Source: Arthrobacter woluwensis
GTDB taxonomy: Bacteria; Actinomycetota; Actinomycetes; Actinomycetales; Micrococcaceae
NCBI RefSeq assembly: GCF_900105345.1
Contig: NZ_FNSN01000003.1
Coordinates: forward strand, 2,294,001-2,358,000
Direction of reading: 5' to 3'
DNA: 64,000 nt
Positions 26,484-36,479 of the stretch are shown here, in pieces; the first letter of the stretch is position 1; each line of letters opens with the position of its first letter. The position numbers and the translations under genes are program-made. The notes under the pieces were generated by a model. That model was not told the DNA's origin. It did not search any database and saw nothing but the letters and a program-made list of their open reading frames with translations.

Positions 26484-27292
26484 CGGCCAGCAGCACCCCC
26501 GCCGCCGGGAAGGGGTCCGGCGTGCGCCCGGGCCATTCCGGGCTCACCGCCCAGCGCCCCGCTTCCACCGTGCAGCGCGTCCTGGCCCAGGGACGCTACG
26601 AGACCCTGGCGATGCTCCGCAACGGCGAGCAACTGGTCCTCGCCATCGTGCTGCCGCTCATGGCGCTCTTCGCCCTGCGCTTCACCCCCCTTCTGGATGA
26701 TCTCCAGGGCGCCCGCGTGGACATCGCCGTCCCCGGCGTGCTCGCCCTGTGCACCATGTCCACGGCCTTCACGGGCCAGGGCATCTCCACGGGCTTCGAC
26801 CGGCGCTACGGCGTCCTCCGCTTCCTGTCCACCACGCCCCTGGGCCGCGGCGGGCTGATCGCCGGAAAGATCCTGGCCGTGCTGTCCGTGCTGGCCATCC
26901 AGACCGTGGTGATCTCCGTGGCGGGCCTGTTCCTCGGCTGGCAGCCGAACGGCGTCGGCCTCCTGCTGGCGATCCCGCTGCTGATCCTGGGGGCGGCGGC
27001 GTTCACCGCGCTCGGCCTGCTCGTGGCGGGCACGGTGCGGCCCGAGGCCACCCTGGCCCTGACGAACCTCCTGTGGATCCTGCTCGGCGCCCTCGGCGGA
27101 GTCGTGGTCCCTCCCGGGCGTCTGCCCGGTCTGATCGGAGAGGTGGCGCCGTTCCTCCCCTCCGGCGCCCTGGGCGACGCCCTGCGCGCGGCGCTCCTGC
27201 ACGGCACGGTGGACGTGGCCGCCGTCGTCATCCTGGTCCTGTGGGCCGGAGTGGCCGGGGTCCTGGCCGTGAAATGGTTCAAGTGGAATTGA
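26480..27292 (+). CDS. ABC-2 type transporter permease
   Basis: A 270-residue membrane subunit with about six hydrophobic segments, starting after a 40-residue cytoplasmic N-terminus. The ABC-2 features are a long hydrophobic first helix (LVLAIVLPLMALFALRF), the STGFDRRYGVLRFLSTTPLGRGGLIAGKIL coupling region and the late PPGRLPGLIGEVAPFLPSGALGDALRAAL. The ATG at 26480 overlaps the ATPase stop codon (ATGA), so the two subunits are made together. ctaA follows 31 bases downstream, and may be co-transcribed. Confidence 0.9.
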   Translation: MTASSTPAAGKGSGVRPGHSGLTAQRPASTVQRVLAQGRYETLAMLRNGEQLVLAIVLPLMALFALRFTPLLDDLQGARVDIAVPGVLALCTMSTAFTGQGISTGFDRRYGVLRFLSTTPLGRGGLIAGKILAVLSVLAIQTVVISVAGLFLGWQPNGVGLLLAIPLLILGAAAFTALGLLVAGTVRPEATLALTNLLWILLGALGGVVVPPGRLPGLIGEVAPFLPSGALGDALRAALLHGTVDVAAVVILVLWAGVAGVLAVKWFKWN

Positions 27293-27323
27293 TGATGCGA
27301 GTAACGATGGATGAGGTACCTGT

Positions 27324-28268
27324 ATGAATGCCAGCACCCCTCTGGGTGAACGGATCAACCGTCTCGTGGAGCGGCTCCCCACCGAGGTCGACGGCCGCGT
27401 CCGCAAGCTGTCCATCGCCTCGCTGGTCGGTCAGATCATCCTCATCGGGACCGGCGGCGCGGTCCGCCTCACCTCGTCCGGCCTGGGCTGCCCCACCTGG
27501 CCGCGCTGCACGAGCGAGTCGCTCGTCAACACCCCGGAGATGGGCGTCCACGGCATCATCGAGTTCGGCAACCGCACGCTGACCTTCCTGCTGGCCGCGG
27601 TCGCGCTGCTCATGCTCGTGGCGCTGTGGCGGATCCGCAAGGAACGCCGAGACCTCTTCGTCCTGGCGCTCGGCCTGCTCGCCAGCATCCCGGCCCAGGC
27701 GATCATCGGCGGCATCACCGTGCTGTCCGGGCTGAACCCCTGGGTGGTGGGCCTGCACTTCCTGGTCTCGATGGCGCTGGTCATCTTCGCCATGCTGCTC
27801 GTGAACCGCGCCTACGGCCGCACCGGCCGCTTCATGAACCGCACGCTGGAGGCCCTCCCGGGCATCGCCGCGCCGCTCACCGCCGCCGTGGCCTTCTTCG
27901 CCGCCCTCGCCGTCGTGCTCGGCGTGGTCGTCACGGGCGCCGGCCCGCACGCCGGCGACGCCAACGCCCCACGCAACGGGCTCGACTGGGACGTGATCAG
28001 CCACTTCCACGCCGCGCCCGCCTACCTCGTGACCGCCGGCGTGCTGGTGGCCGTGGTGCTGGCCTTCCGTCACCGGATCCAGGGTCTGTTCCGCTCCGCC
28101 GCGCTGACGCTGCTCGGCGTCACGCTCCTTCAGGCGGCGATCGGGTTCATCCAGTACTACAACGGCATCCCGCCGCTGCTCGTGGGCTCGCACATGGTGG
28201 TGGGCGCTCTGCTCATGGCCGCGGCCACGAACCTCGCGGACGTGAGCCGCTGGAGCCCCAAGGCCTGA
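27324..28268 (+). CDS. ctaA: Heme A synthase, CtaA/Cox15 family
   Basis: A 314-residue integral membrane protein with about eight helices in two four-helix halves. It oxidises heme O to heme A for the aa3-type cytochrome oxidase. Conserved features include GGAVRLTSSGLGCPTWPRC near 45-63 with the paired cysteine region, HGIIEFGNRTLTF with its Glu-containing heme site, VLSGLNPWVVGLHFLVS, and VVTGAGPHAGDANAPRNGLDW. Heme-binding histidines lie in HGIIEFGNR, GLHFLVS, ISHFHA and VGSHMVVG. The ATG at 27324 follows GAGG. Its partner ctaB, which makes heme O, lies on the opposite strand just beyond two or three hairpins. Confidence 0.94.
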   Translation: MNASTPLGERINRLVERLPTEVDGRVRKLSIASLVGQIILIGTGGAVRLTSSGLGCPTWPRCTSESLVNTPEMGVHGIIEFGNRTLTFLLAAVALLMLVALWRIRKERRDLFVLALGLLASIPAQAIIGGITVLSGLNPWVVGLHFLVSMALVIFAMLLVNRAYGRTGRFMNRTLEALPGIAAPLTAAVAFFAALAVVLGVVVTGAGPHAGDANAPRNGLDWDVISHFHAAPAYLVTAGVLVAVVLAFRHRIQGLFRSAALTLLGVTLLQAAIGFIQYYNGIPPLLVGSHMVVGALLMAAATNLADVSRWSPKA

Positions 28269-28278
28269 TCGTCGCCCT

Positions 28279-28307
28279 CGAAGGCCCCGCCGCCGGCGGG
28301 GCCTTCG
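28279..28307 (+). terminator. Terminator after ctaA
   Basis: A perfect 12-bp stem (28279-28290 with 28296-28307) with a 5-base loop lies 11 bases after the ctaA stop codon. A further 9-bp hairpin (28354-28362 with 28372-28380) lies in the same 253-base gap. Nothing else is recognisable there. Confidence 0.8.
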
Positions 28308-28449
28308 TCGTCTCCGGGCTCGGGCTGAGCCGCGGCAGACGGCAGGCGCACGACGACGGCGGCCCAGGCTCCCGCCGTCGCGCTCCCCTGCTGCGCCGTC
28401 TCACCACAGCGCCACCCGTCACGGCCTGCCAGCAGCCCCGGACACGACG

Positions 28450-28475
28450 AAGGCCCGGCCATCCGGCCGGGCCTT
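28450..28475 (-). terminator. Terminator after ctaB
   Basis: An 11-bp perfect stem (28450-28460 with 28465-28475) with a 4-base loop, ending in AAGG/CCTT, lies 47 bases downstream of the ctaB stop codon on the minus strand. Confidence 0.75.
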
Positions 28476-28521
28476 GCGTCACACCGGGAGGTTCACACCG
28501 GAAAGCTCTGAGCCTGCCCGC

Positions 28522-29475
28522 TCAGAAGCCCGCCATGAGGGGGCCGCCGACGAACGGGTCCACCGCGAGGGCCAGGAACAGCACGGTCAGGTAGCTGATC
28601 GAGCCGTGGAAGACCTTCATGGCGCGCTTGTTGTCCACGTTCTCACCCTGGGCCTGGTTGTACAGGCTGTGGGATTCCCAGAGGAACCAGGCGCCGGAGA
28701 GGATCGCGGCGATCGAGTAGACCCAGCCGGCGCCGCCCACCGGGATCATCAGCAGCGAACAGGCGACCATGGCCCACGCGTACAGGACCACCTGCACGGA
28801 GACCACCTTCGCGCCCGCGATGGCGCCGAGCATCGGCACCTCGGCCTTGCGGTAGTCCTCGCCGTACTTCATGGACAGGGGCCAGTAGTGCGGCGGGGTC
28901 CAGAGGAAGATCACCATGAAGAGGACGAGCGCGGGCCACTCGACGGTGTCCCGCACGGCCGCCCAGGCGATCAGGACCGGGAAGCAGCCGGCCGCCCCGC
29001 CCCAGACGATGTTCTGCGCGGTGCGGCGCTTCAGGATCAGGGTGTAGATGACCACGTAGAAGAAGATCGCGCCGAGACCGAGCAGAGCGGAGAGGCCGTT
29101 CGCTCCGACCCAGAGGATCAGGATGGACGCGATGCCCAGCAGCGTCGCGAAGACGAGAGCCTCCCGGGGCGTGACCTCACCGGTGACGAGCGGGCGGTTC
29201 TTGGTGCGCTTCATCACCTTGTCGATGTCGCGGTCGATGTAGCAGTTGAAGGCGCCGGCGCTGCCGGCGGCGAAAGCGCCGCCCACCATGGTCGCCACCA
29301 TGAGGCCGACCGATGGGAAGCCGCGCTGCGCGAAGATCATGGTCGGCAGGGTGCTGACCAGCAGCAGCTCGATCACGCGCGGCTTGGTCAGGGCGACGTA
29401 CGCCTTCAGCTTGCGGGAGAAACCGCCTCCCTGCGGCAATGACGGCGTGCGGAGGGCGGACTCTGAAGTGCTCAC
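28522..29475 (-). CDS. ctaB: Protoheme IX farnesyltransferase (heme O synthase)
   Basis: A 317-residue UbiA-family membrane prenyltransferase that adds a farnesyl group to heme B to make heme O. The polar motif [21 protein letters not shown] carries the D-x3-D and the Arg residues that bind Mg-diphosphate. The second motif lies near [21 protein letters not shown], with FLWTPPHYW after it. I choose the GTG at 29475 ([10 protein letters not shown]), because the sequence upstream in frame has no family character. TAAGGT 10 bases upstream could act as a -10 with a very short leader. ctaB is divergent from tkt, as in M. tuberculosis (Rv1451/Rv1449c). Confidence 0.93.
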   Translation of the reverse strand: MSTSESALRTPSLPQGGGFSRKLKAYVALTKPRVIELLLVSTLPTMIFAQRGFPSVGLMVATMVGGAFAAGSAGAFNCYIDRDIDKVMKRTKNRPLVTGEVTPREALVFATLLGIASILILWVGANGLSALLGLGAIFFYVVIYTLILKRRTAQNIVWGGAAGCFPVLIAWAAVRDTVEWPALVLFMVIFLWTPPHYWPLSMKYGEDYRKAEVPMLGAIAGAKVVSVQVVLYAWAMVACSLLMIPVGGAGWVYSIAAILSGAWFLWESHSLYNQAQGENVDNKRAMKVFHGSISYLTVLFLALAVDPFVGGPLMAGF

Positions 29476-29691
29476 GGCGACGATGACCTTAGTTTCTGCT
29501 TCGCGACTGATGACCGGCCCGTCCTGCGGCGCGGGTGAATCCCGCGATCCGCGCATGGACCGGCCCCTCTCATTCTACCGCCCGCTCCCCCCTGGCCCCG
29601 GCAGGCACGCTTCCGGCCCCCTCCGCGGGAGGTCGCCGGAGCCACGGCATCGGCCCAGGTAAACGGGAGGTCGCTCTCGCGCGGGTTCATC

Positions 29692-29707
29692 TTTGACATA
29701 AATCACA
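29692..29707 (+). promoter_or_regulatory. CRP/GlxR-like site and promoter of the pentose phosphate operon
   Basis: TTTGA-CATAAA-TCACA matches the CRP/GlxR consensus TGTGA-N6-TCACA at 9 of 10 positions. A -10-like TAAGCT lies at 29749-29754. With a start six to seven bases beyond it, the site centre is about -61.5, a classical class I activator position. The leader to the tkt GTG would be about 183 bases. The remaining intergenic DNA shows no other clear element. Confidence 0.55.
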
Positions 29708-29943
29708 CTTAAACCAGGGGGTGCCACCAGAACCCCCGGGAATCGGGCTAAGCTGAACACAACTCGGCTTGGCGGCCCCGGACTCCCCGATGAAGCGAGG
29801 GAACAGGGTGCGCAGGCCGGTGGTTATTCAATGGTGAACGAGAGCGCGGAGAACTCGCTGCGGGCGCCACAGCTGTGCCCCGGGCACGGGACCGCAGGGT
29901 GGCCGCACTCTCGAAAACACACAAGAGAAGGGGCCCGGTTTCC

Positions 29944-32073
29944 GTGTCACAAGTGGAAGAACAGCAACTGTCCTGGACTGATCTCGACCAGCGTGCGGTA
30001 GACACCATTCGCGTTCTGGCCGCAGATGCGGTGGAGAAGGTCGGCAACGGACACCCCGGGACGGCGATGAGCCTGGCCCCGGCCGCCTACCTGCTCTTCC
30101 AGAAACTGATGCGACACGATCCGAAGAACCCGGACTGGGTGGGCCGCGACCGCTTCATCCTCTCCCCCGGTCACACCTCGCTGACCCTGTACATCCAGCT
30201 CTTCCTCTCCGGCTACGGCCTGGCGCTGGAAGACCTCGAGGCACTCCGCACTTGGGGCTCCCTGACCCCGGGCCACCCCGAGTACAAGCACACCGCCGGT
30301 GTCGAGATCACCACGGGCCCGCTCGGCCAGGGTCTCGCCTCCTCCGTGGGCTTCGCCTACTCCGGCCGCCGCGAGCGTGGCCTGTTCGACGCCGACGCCC
30401 CCGAGGGCGAGTCGCCGTTCGACCACACCATCTGGGTCATCGCCTCCGACGGCGACCTCCAGGAAGGCGTGACCTCCGAGGCCTCCTCGCTGGCCGGCCT
30501 GCAGGAGCTCGGCAACCTGGTCGTGCTGTACGACGAGAACCACATCTCGATCGAGGACGACACCGACATCGCGTTCACCGAGGACGTCCTCAAGCGCTAC
30601 GAGGCGTACGGCTGGCACACCCAGCGCGTCGACTGGACCAAGACCGGCGAGTACGTCGAGGACGTCCACGAGCTGTACAACGCCCTCCAGGCGGCCAAGG
30701 CGGAGACGGGCAAGCCGTCCATCATCTCCCTGCGCACCATCATCGGCTACCCGGCCCCCACCAAGCAGAACACCGGCAAGATCCACGGCTCCGCCCTCGG
30801 CGCCGGCGAGGTCGCCGCCCTGAAGGAGGTCCTCGGTTTCGATCCGGAGAAGTCCTTCCAGGTGGACCCCGAGGTCCTGGCCCACGCCCGTCAGGTCGTG
30901 GAGCGCGGCGCCGCCGCACACCAGGCCTGGCAGGAGAAGTTCGACGCCTGGGCCGCCGCGAACCCGGAGGGCGCCGCCCTCCTCAAGCGCCTCGAGGCCC
31001 ACGAGCTGCCCTCGGAACTCTCGGGTGCTCTCCCCGTGTTCGAGGCCGGCAAGGACGTCTCCACCCGTGCCGCGTCCGGCAAGGTGCTCAACGCCATCGG
31101 CCCGGTCATGCCGGAACTGTGGGGCGGCTCCGCCGACCTCGCCGAGTCCAACAACACCACGCTGGAGGGTGAGCCGTCGTTCATCCCCGTGGGCCGCTCC
31201 ACCAACGCGTGGAAGGGCAACCCGTACGGCCGCGTCCTGCACTTCGGCATCCGTGAGCACGCCGCCGCGTCGATCGTGAACGGCATCACCCTGTCGGGCA
31301 ACACGCGCGCCTTCTCCGGGACCTTTCTGATCTTCTCGGACTACCAGCGTCCCGCCATCCGCCTCGGCGCCCTCATGGGCGTGCCGTCCCTGTACGTCTG
31401 GACGCACGACTCCATCGGCCTCGGCGAGGACGGCCCCACCCACCAGCCCGTGGAGCAGCTCGCGTCCCTGCGCGCCATCCCCGGTCTCGACGTCGTCCGT
31501 CCGGGCGACGCCAACGAGGTCGCCGTGGCCTGGCACACCATGCTGGAGAACCACGAGAACCCGGCAGGCATCGTGCTGACCCGGCAGAACATCCCGACCT
31601 ACGCCCGTGGCGAAGGCGAGGCCTCCGGTGACGTCTTCGGCTCCGCGGCCGGCACGGCCCGCGGCGGTTACGTCCTGGCCGAGGCCAGCCGCGACGGCGC
31701 CTCCGTCACGCCCGAGGTCATCCTGATCGCCACCGGTTCCGAGGTCCAGCTGGCCGTCGAGGCCCGCGAGGCACTCCAGGCCGATGGCATCCCCACCCGC
31801 GTGGTGTCGATGCCGTGTGTCGAGTGGTTCAAGAAGCAGGACGCCGCCTACCAGGAAGCCGTCCTCCCGGCGGCCGTGACCGCGCGTGTCTCCGTCGAGG
31901 CGGGCCTCGCCCTGACCTGGCGCGAGTTCGTCGGCGACGCCGGCCGCTCCATCTCGCTTGAGCACTTCGGCGCGTCCGCAGATTACAAGCGGCTCTTCCA
32001 GGAGTTCGGCATCACCACCGAAGCAGTGGTCGCCGCCGCCAAGGACTCCCTGGACTCGCTCGCCACCGCCTGA
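29944..32073 (+). CDS. tkt: Transketolase
   Basis: A 709-residue thiamine-diphosphate enzyme that moves two-carbon units between pentose phosphate and glycolytic sugars. The N-terminal domain has [17 protein letters not shown] near 35 and the cofactor motif [19 protein letters not shown] with the closing N near 150-180. The second domain has [13 protein letters not shown] and TGPTHQP-like [16 protein letters not shown] near 500, and the C-terminal domain follows. The start is GTG at 29944 ([10 protein letters not shown]), about 10 bases after GAGAAGGGG; the frame is open further upstream without homology. It is first in tkt-tal-pgi-zwf-opcA-pgl. Confidence 0.96.
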   Translation: MSQVEEQQLSWTDLDQRAVDTIRVLAADAVEKVGNGHPGTAMSLAPAAYLLFQKLMRHDPKNPDWVGRDRFILSPGHTSLTLYIQLFLSGYGLALEDLEALRTWGSLTPGHPEYKHTAGVEITTGPLGQGLASSVGFAYSGRRERGLFDADAPEGESPFDHTIWVIASDGDLQEGVTSEASSLAGLQELGNLVVLYDENHISIEDDTDIAFTEDVLKRYEAYGWHTQRVDWTKTGEYVEDVHELYNALQAAKAETGKPSIISLRTIIGYPAPTKQNTGKIHGSALGAGEVAALKEVLGFDPEKSFQVDPEVLAHARQVVERGAAAHQAWQEKFDAWAAANPEGAALLKRLEAHELPSELSGALPVFEAGKDVSTRAASGKVLNAIGPVMPELWGGSADLAESNNTTLEGEPSFIPVGRSTNAWKGNPYGRVLHFGIREHAAASIVNGITLSGNTRAFSGTFLIFSDYQRPAIRLGALMGVPSLYVWTHDSIGLGEDGPTHQPVEQLASLRAIPGLDVVRPGDANEVAVAWHTMLENHENPAGIVLTRQNIPTYARGEGEASGDVFGSAAGTARGGYVLAEASRDGASVTPEVILIATGSEVQLAVEAREALQADGIPTRVVSMPCVEWFKKQDAAYQEAVLPAAVTARVSVEAGLALTWREFVGDAGRSISLEHFGASADYKRLFQEFGITTEAVVAAAKDSLDSLATA

Positions 32074-32132
32074 GCCGGCACCGAGCAACGCCAGTACAGA
32101 GCAACAAGGTACAGAACCGAGGAATTTGAAAC

Positions 32133-33248
32133 ATGAGCACTCCCACTGCAGAACTGTCCAACGCCGGTGTCTCGATCTGGCTTGACGACCTCTCCCGCAA
32201 GCGCCTGAACACGGGCAATCTTCAGGAGCTCATCGCCGAGAAGAACGTGGTCGGCGTGACCACCAACCCGAGCATCTTCCAGGCCGCCATCACGGGTGGC
32301 CAGGACTATGCAGCGCAGATCAAGGAACTGGCGGCGGCCGGGGCCGACGCCGAGAAGGCCGTCTTCGAGATCACGACCTCCGACGTGGCGGACGCCTGCG
32401 ACGTCTTCGCCGAGGTGGCCAAGGCCACGGACGGCGTCGACGGCCGCGTCTCCATCGAGGTCGATCCGCGCAAGGCGTGGGACACCGAGGGCACCATCGC
32501 CGAGGCGAAGGAACTGCACGCCAAGGTCGGCAAGGACAACGTCCACATCAAGATCCCCGCCACCCAGGAAGGCCTGGAGGCCATCACGGCCACCATCGCC
32601 GAGGGCATCAGCGTCAACGTGACCCTGATCTTCTCCCTGGAGCGCTACCGCGCGGTCATCAACGCCTACCTGAACGGTCTGGAGCAGGCCAAGGCCAAGG
32701 GCCTGGACCTCTCCAAGATCCACTCGGTCGCGTCCTTCTTCGTCTCCCGCGTGGACACCGAGATCGACAAGCGCCTGAACACGCTGGGCACCGACGAGGC
32801 CGCCGCCCTCAAGGGCAAGGCCGGCGTGGCGAACGCCCGTCTCGCGTACCAGGTCTTCGAGGAGCTCTTCTCCACCGAGCGCTGGAACGTCCTGGCCGCC
32901 GCGGGCGCCCGCCCGCAGCGCCCGCTCTGGGCCTCCACCGGCGTGAAGGACCCGGCATACCCGGACACCCTCTACGTCACGGGGCTCGTCGCGCAGGGCG
33001 TGGTGAACACCATGCCGGAGAAGACCCTCGACGCCGTCTTCGACCACGGCGACGTCACCGGTGACACCATCACCGGCACCTACGCCGAGTCCAACGAGGT
33101 CCTGGACGCGCTCGAGAAGCTCGGCGTCTCCTACAACGACGTCGTGGCCAAGCTCGAGACCGAGGGCCTCGACAAGTTCGTCGCCAGCTGGAAGGAACTG
33201 CTGGCCGACGTCCAGGCTGCACTCAACACCGCATCCCAGGAAGGCTGA
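32133..33248 (+). CDS. tal: Transaldolase
   Basis: A 371-residue TIM-barrel enzyme that transfers dihydroxyacetone units between sedoheptulose 7-phosphate and glyceraldehyde 3-phosphate. The N-terminal [13 protein letters not shown] is the family signature. The Schiff-base lysine is in [15 protein letters not shown] near residue 140, followed by [11 protein letters not shown]. The C-terminal [26 protein letters not shown] is the long-type (TalB group 2) tail common in actinobacteria. It follows tkt by 59 bases and precedes pgi by 7. No fusion to pgi is present, although the two are fused in some bacteria. Confidence 0.96.
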   Translation: MSTPTAELSNAGVSIWLDDLSRKRLNTGNLQELIAEKNVVGVTTNPSIFQAAITGGQDYAAQIKELAAAGADAEKAVFEITTSDVADACDVFAEVAKATDGVDGRVSIEVDPRKAWDTEGTIAEAKELHAKVGKDNVHIKIPATQEGLEAITATIAEGISVNVTLIFSLERYRAVINAYLNGLEQAKAKGLDLSKIHSVASFFVSRVDTEIDKRLNTLGTDEAAALKGKAGVANARLAYQVFEELFSTERWNVLAAAGARPQRPLWASTGVKDPAYPDTLYVTGLVAQGVVNTMPEKTLDAVFDHGDVTGDTITGTYAESNEVLDALEKLGVSYNDVVAKLETEGLDKFVASWKELLADVQAALNTASQEG

Positions 33249-33255
33249 CCCCTCC

Positions 33256-34878
33256 ATGAGCACCCTGAGCTACGACGCCGCCGGCGCGGCCGCCGACGCC
33301 AAGACCCGTCACATCGACCAGCTGGTCCAGGACCACGTCGCGACGCGGATCATCGCCAAGGACGCCACGCTGTGGGGTCCGGAGGCCGAATCCGAGTCCT
33401 CCATCCGCCTCGGCTGGGTGGAGGCCCCGGCGGTCTCCCGTCCGCTCGTGGACGGGATCGTCAGCCTGCGGGAGGAGCTCCACGCCGAAGGGATCGACCA
33501 TGTCGTCCTCTGCGGCATGGGTGGCTCCTCGCTGGCCCCCGAGGTCATCACCGCGACGGCCGGCGTCGAGCTCACGGTGCTGGACAGCACCGACCCGGAG
33601 CAGGTCGCCGCGGCCCTCGCCGACCGCCTGGAGCGGACCGTCGTCGTCGTGTCGTCCAAGTCCGGTTCCACGGTGGAGACCGACTCGCAGCGCCGCGCTT
33701 TCGAGGCGGCGTTCGAGGCGGCCGGCATCGATCCGAAGAGCCGCGTGGTGATCGTGACCGATCCGGGCTCGCCCCTGGACGAGGCCGCGCGCGCCGCGGG
33801 CTACCGGGCCGTCTTCAACGCGGACCCGAACGTCGGCGGCCGCTTCTCCGCGCTGACCGCCTTCGGCCTGGTGCCGTCGGGCCTGGCCGGCGTGGACATC
33901 GCGGCGCTCCTGGACGAGGCCGAGGACACCCTCGAGATCCTCAACGAGGACGACACGGACAACATCGGTCTCGCGCTCGGCGCCGCGCTGGGTGGCACCG
34001 ATCCGCTCCGGAACAAGATCGTGATCGTGGACAACGGCTCCGGGATCGTCGGTTTCGCCGACTGGGCGGAGCAGCTGATCGCCGAGTCCACCGGCAAGAG
34101 CGGCAAGGGCCTGCTGCCCGTCGTCGCTCCGGCTGACGCTCCGGAGCTGACCCTGGACGCCCCTGACGTCCTGGTGGTCCGGCTCGTCTCCCCGGACGAC
34201 GACGACGCTGCCGCCACCGGCAACGAGGTCGAGATCGCCGGCGGGCTGGCTGCGCAGATGGTCGTCTGGGAGTTCGCCGTCGCCGTGGCGGGGCGCCTCC
34301 TCGGCATCAACCCGTACGACCAGCCCGACGTGGAGGCCGCCAAGGTCGCCGCACGCGGTCTGCTCGACGCCCGTCCGGAGCCGGTGCCCGCCGACTTCAC
34401 CGACGGCGCCATCGAGGTGCGCGGCGGCGAGTGGCTGGCCGACGCCGAGGTGAACGACACCGTCGAGTCCGCCCTCAAGGCCCTGCTCGGCCGTCTGGGC
34501 GACCGTGGCTACGTGAGCGTCCAGGCCTACCTGGACCGTCTCGCCTACCCGCAGCTCGAGTCGGTGCGCAACCCGCTCGTCGCCGTGACCGGTCGCCCCG
34601 TGACGTTCGGCTGGGGTCCGCGCTTCCTGCACTCCACCGGCCAGTTCCACAAGGGCGGGCCCGCCGAGGGCGTGTTCCTCCAGATCACGGCGGACAGTTC
34701 CACCGATGTGGTCATCCCGGAGCGTCCGTTCACCTTCGGACAGCTGATCTCGGCTCAGGCCGCCGGCGACGCACAGGTCCTCGCGGACCACGGCGTCCCC
34801 GTCCTCCGGCTGCACCTCACCGACCGCGCGGCCGGTGTGCGTCAGCTCCTGGACATCGTCAACAACCTGGGCCGCTGA
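33256..34878 (+). CDS. pgi: Glucose-6-phosphate isomerase, actinobacterial short type
   Basis: A 540-residue isomerase that interconverts glucose 6-phosphate and fructose 6-phosphate. SIS-type phosphosugar motifs are visible: VVLCGMGGSSLAPEVI near 80 and VVVSSKSGSTVETDSQRRAF near 135. The sequence is of the kind found fused to transaldolase in other bacteria rather than the classical 550-residue type. The ATG at 33256 lies 7 bases after tal; the frame is open upstream through tal without meaning. zwf follows after 44 bases. Its place in the operon lets fructose 6-phosphate from transaldolase re-enter the oxidative branch. Confidence 0.93.
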   Translation: MSTLSYDAAGAAADAKTRHIDQLVQDHVATRIIAKDATLWGPEAESESSIRLGWVEAPAVSRPLVDGIVSLREELHAEGIDHVVLCGMGGSSLAPEVITATAGVELTVLDSTDPEQVAAALADRLERTVVVVSSKSGSTVETDSQRRAFEAAFEAAGIDPKSRVVIVTDPGSPLDEAARAAGYRAVFNADPNVGGRFSALTAFGLVPSGLAGVDIAALLDEAEDTLEILNEDDTDNIGLALGAALGGTDPLRNKIVIVDNGSGIVGFADWAEQLIAESTGKSGKGLLPVVAPADAPELTLDAPDVLVVRLVSPDDDDAAATGNEVEIAGGLAAQMVVWEFAVAVAGRLLGINPYDQPDVEAAKVAARGLLDARPEPVPADFTDGAIEVRGGEWLADAEVNDTVESALKALLGRLGDRGYVSVQAYLDRLAYPQLESVRNPLVAVTGRPVTFGWGPRFLHSTGQFHKGGPAEGVFLQITADSSTDVVIPERPFTFGQLISAQAAGDAQVLADHGVPVLRLHLTDRAAGVRQLLDIVNNLGR

Positions 34879-34922
34879 GCCCAGAACCCATCCCTCCATA
34901 TCGCTAAGGCTCCTCAAGCACT

Positions 34923-36479
34923 ATGCCAACACGTGAACCTGGCGCCCAGAACGGCGGTCTCCGGAACCCCTTGCGGGATCCGCGGGACCGCCGTCTGAGC
35001 CGGATTGCCGGTCCGTCCTCCCTTGTCCTCTTCGGTGTCACGGGCGACCTCGCCCGTAAGAAGCTCATGCCGGCCGTGTACGACCTGGCCAACCGTGGGC
35101 TCCTCCCTCCCAGCTTCGCCTTGGTGGGTTTCGCCCGCCGTCAGTGGGAGAACGAGGATTTCGCCGCCGAGGTCCTCGAATCCGTCAAGCAGCACTGCCG
35201 GACGCCCTTCGATCAGCGGGTCTGGGACCAGCTGTCCCTGGGCATCCGCTTCGTGCAGGGCGAATTCGACGACGACGAGGCCTTCGAACGTCTCAAGGCC
35301 ACCATCGAAGAGCTCGACCGGGAACGGGGCACGCGCGGCAATCACGCGTTCTACCTCTCCATCCCGCCGAAGGCCTTCGAGCTCGTCTGCACCCAGTTGT
35401 CCAAGCACGGCCTCGCCCAGGCCGAGCCGGGCACGTGGCGCCGCGTCGTCATCGAGAAGCCGTTCGGCCATGACCTCGAGTCGGCCCGCGCGCTGAACGA
35501 CATCGTGGAATCCGTGTTCCCCCCGGACTCGGTGTTCCGCATCGACCACTACCTCGGCAAGGAGACGGTCCAGAACATCCTGGCGCTCCGCTTCGCCAAT
35601 CAGCTCTTCGAGCCGATCTGGAACGCCAACTACGTGGACCACGTGCAGATCACCATGGCCGAGGACATCGGCACCGGCGGCCGCGCGGGCTACTACGACG
35701 GCGTGGGCGCGGCCCGCGACGTCATCCAGAACCACCTCCTGCAGCTCCTCGCGCTGACGGCCATGGAGGAGCCCATCTCCTTCAACGCCGAAGATCTCCG
35801 CGCGGAGAAGGAGAAGGTCCTGGCGGCCGTCAAGCTGCCGGATGACCTCTCGACGCACTCCGCCCGGGGCCAGTTCTCCGGCGGTCTTCAGGGCGGCGAG
35901 GAAGTCCTCGGCTACCTGGAAGAGGAAGGCATCCCGGCGGACTCCACCACGGAGACCTTCGCCGCGATCCGGGTGGACATCAACACCCGGCGCTGGGCCG
36001 GCGCGCCGTTCTACCTGCGCACGGGCAAGCGTCTGGGCCGCCGCGTGACCGAGATCGCCGTCGTCTTCAAGAAGGCCCCGAACCTGCTGTTCCGCGAGAA
36101 CGGCGACGAGGACTTCGGACAGAACGCCGTGGTGATCCGGGTCCAGCCCGATGAGGGCGCCACCATCCGCTTCGGTTCGAAGGTGCCGGGCACACAGATG
36201 GAGGTCCGCGACGTCTCGATGGACTTCGGCTACGGCCACTCCTTCACCGAGTCCAGCCCCGAGGCGTACGAGCGCCTCATCCTGGACGTCCTGCTGGGTG
36301 AGCCGCCGCTCTTCCCCCGCCACCAGGAGGTGGAACTGTCCTGGAAGATCCTCGATCCGTTCGAGGAGTACTGGGCCAGCCTGGAGGAACAACCCGAACC
36401 GTATGCCCCGGGCAGCTGGGGTCCGTCCTCCGCGGACGAGCTCCTGGCCCGTGACGGACGCACCTGGAGAAGGCCATGA
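34923..36479 (+). CDS. zwf: Glucose-6-phosphate 1-dehydrogenase
   Basis: A 518-residue enzyme that oxidises glucose 6-phosphate to 6-phosphogluconolactone with reduction of NADP+. The N-terminal nucleotide site is LVLFGVTGDLARKKLMPAVYDLANRG near 35-60. The active site RIDHYLGKETVQNILALRFAN near 205 contains the catalytic His and Lys. The C-terminal half has MAEDIGTGGRAGYYDGVGAARDVIQNHLLQLL. The ATG at 34923 lies 44 bases after pgi. The last 4 bases overlap opcA (ATGA), so enzyme and assembly factor are coupled. Confidence 0.97.
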   Translation: MPTREPGAQNGGLRNPLRDPRDRRLSRIAGPSSLVLFGVTGDLARKKLMPAVYDLANRGLLPPSFALVGFARRQWENEDFAAEVLESVKQHCRTPFDQRVWDQLSLGIRFVQGEFDDDEAFERLKATIEELDRERGTRGNHAFYLSIPPKAFELVCTQLSKHGLAQAEPGTWRRVVIEKPFGHDLESARALNDIVESVFPPDSVFRIDHYLGKETVQNILALRFANQLFEPIWNANYVDHVQITMAEDIGTGGRAGYYDGVGAARDVIQNHLLQLLALTAMEEPISFNAEDLRAEKEKVLAAVKLPDDLSTHSARGQFSGGLQGGEEVLGYLEEEGIPADSTTETFAAIRVDINTRRWAGAPFYLRTGKRLGRRVTEIAVVFKKAPNLLFRENGDEDFGQNAVVIRVQPDEGATIRFGSKVPGTQMEVRDVSMDFGYGHSFTESSPEAYERLILDVLLGEPPLFPRHQEVELSWKILDPFEEYWASLEEQPEPYAPGSWGPSSADELLARDGRTWRRP

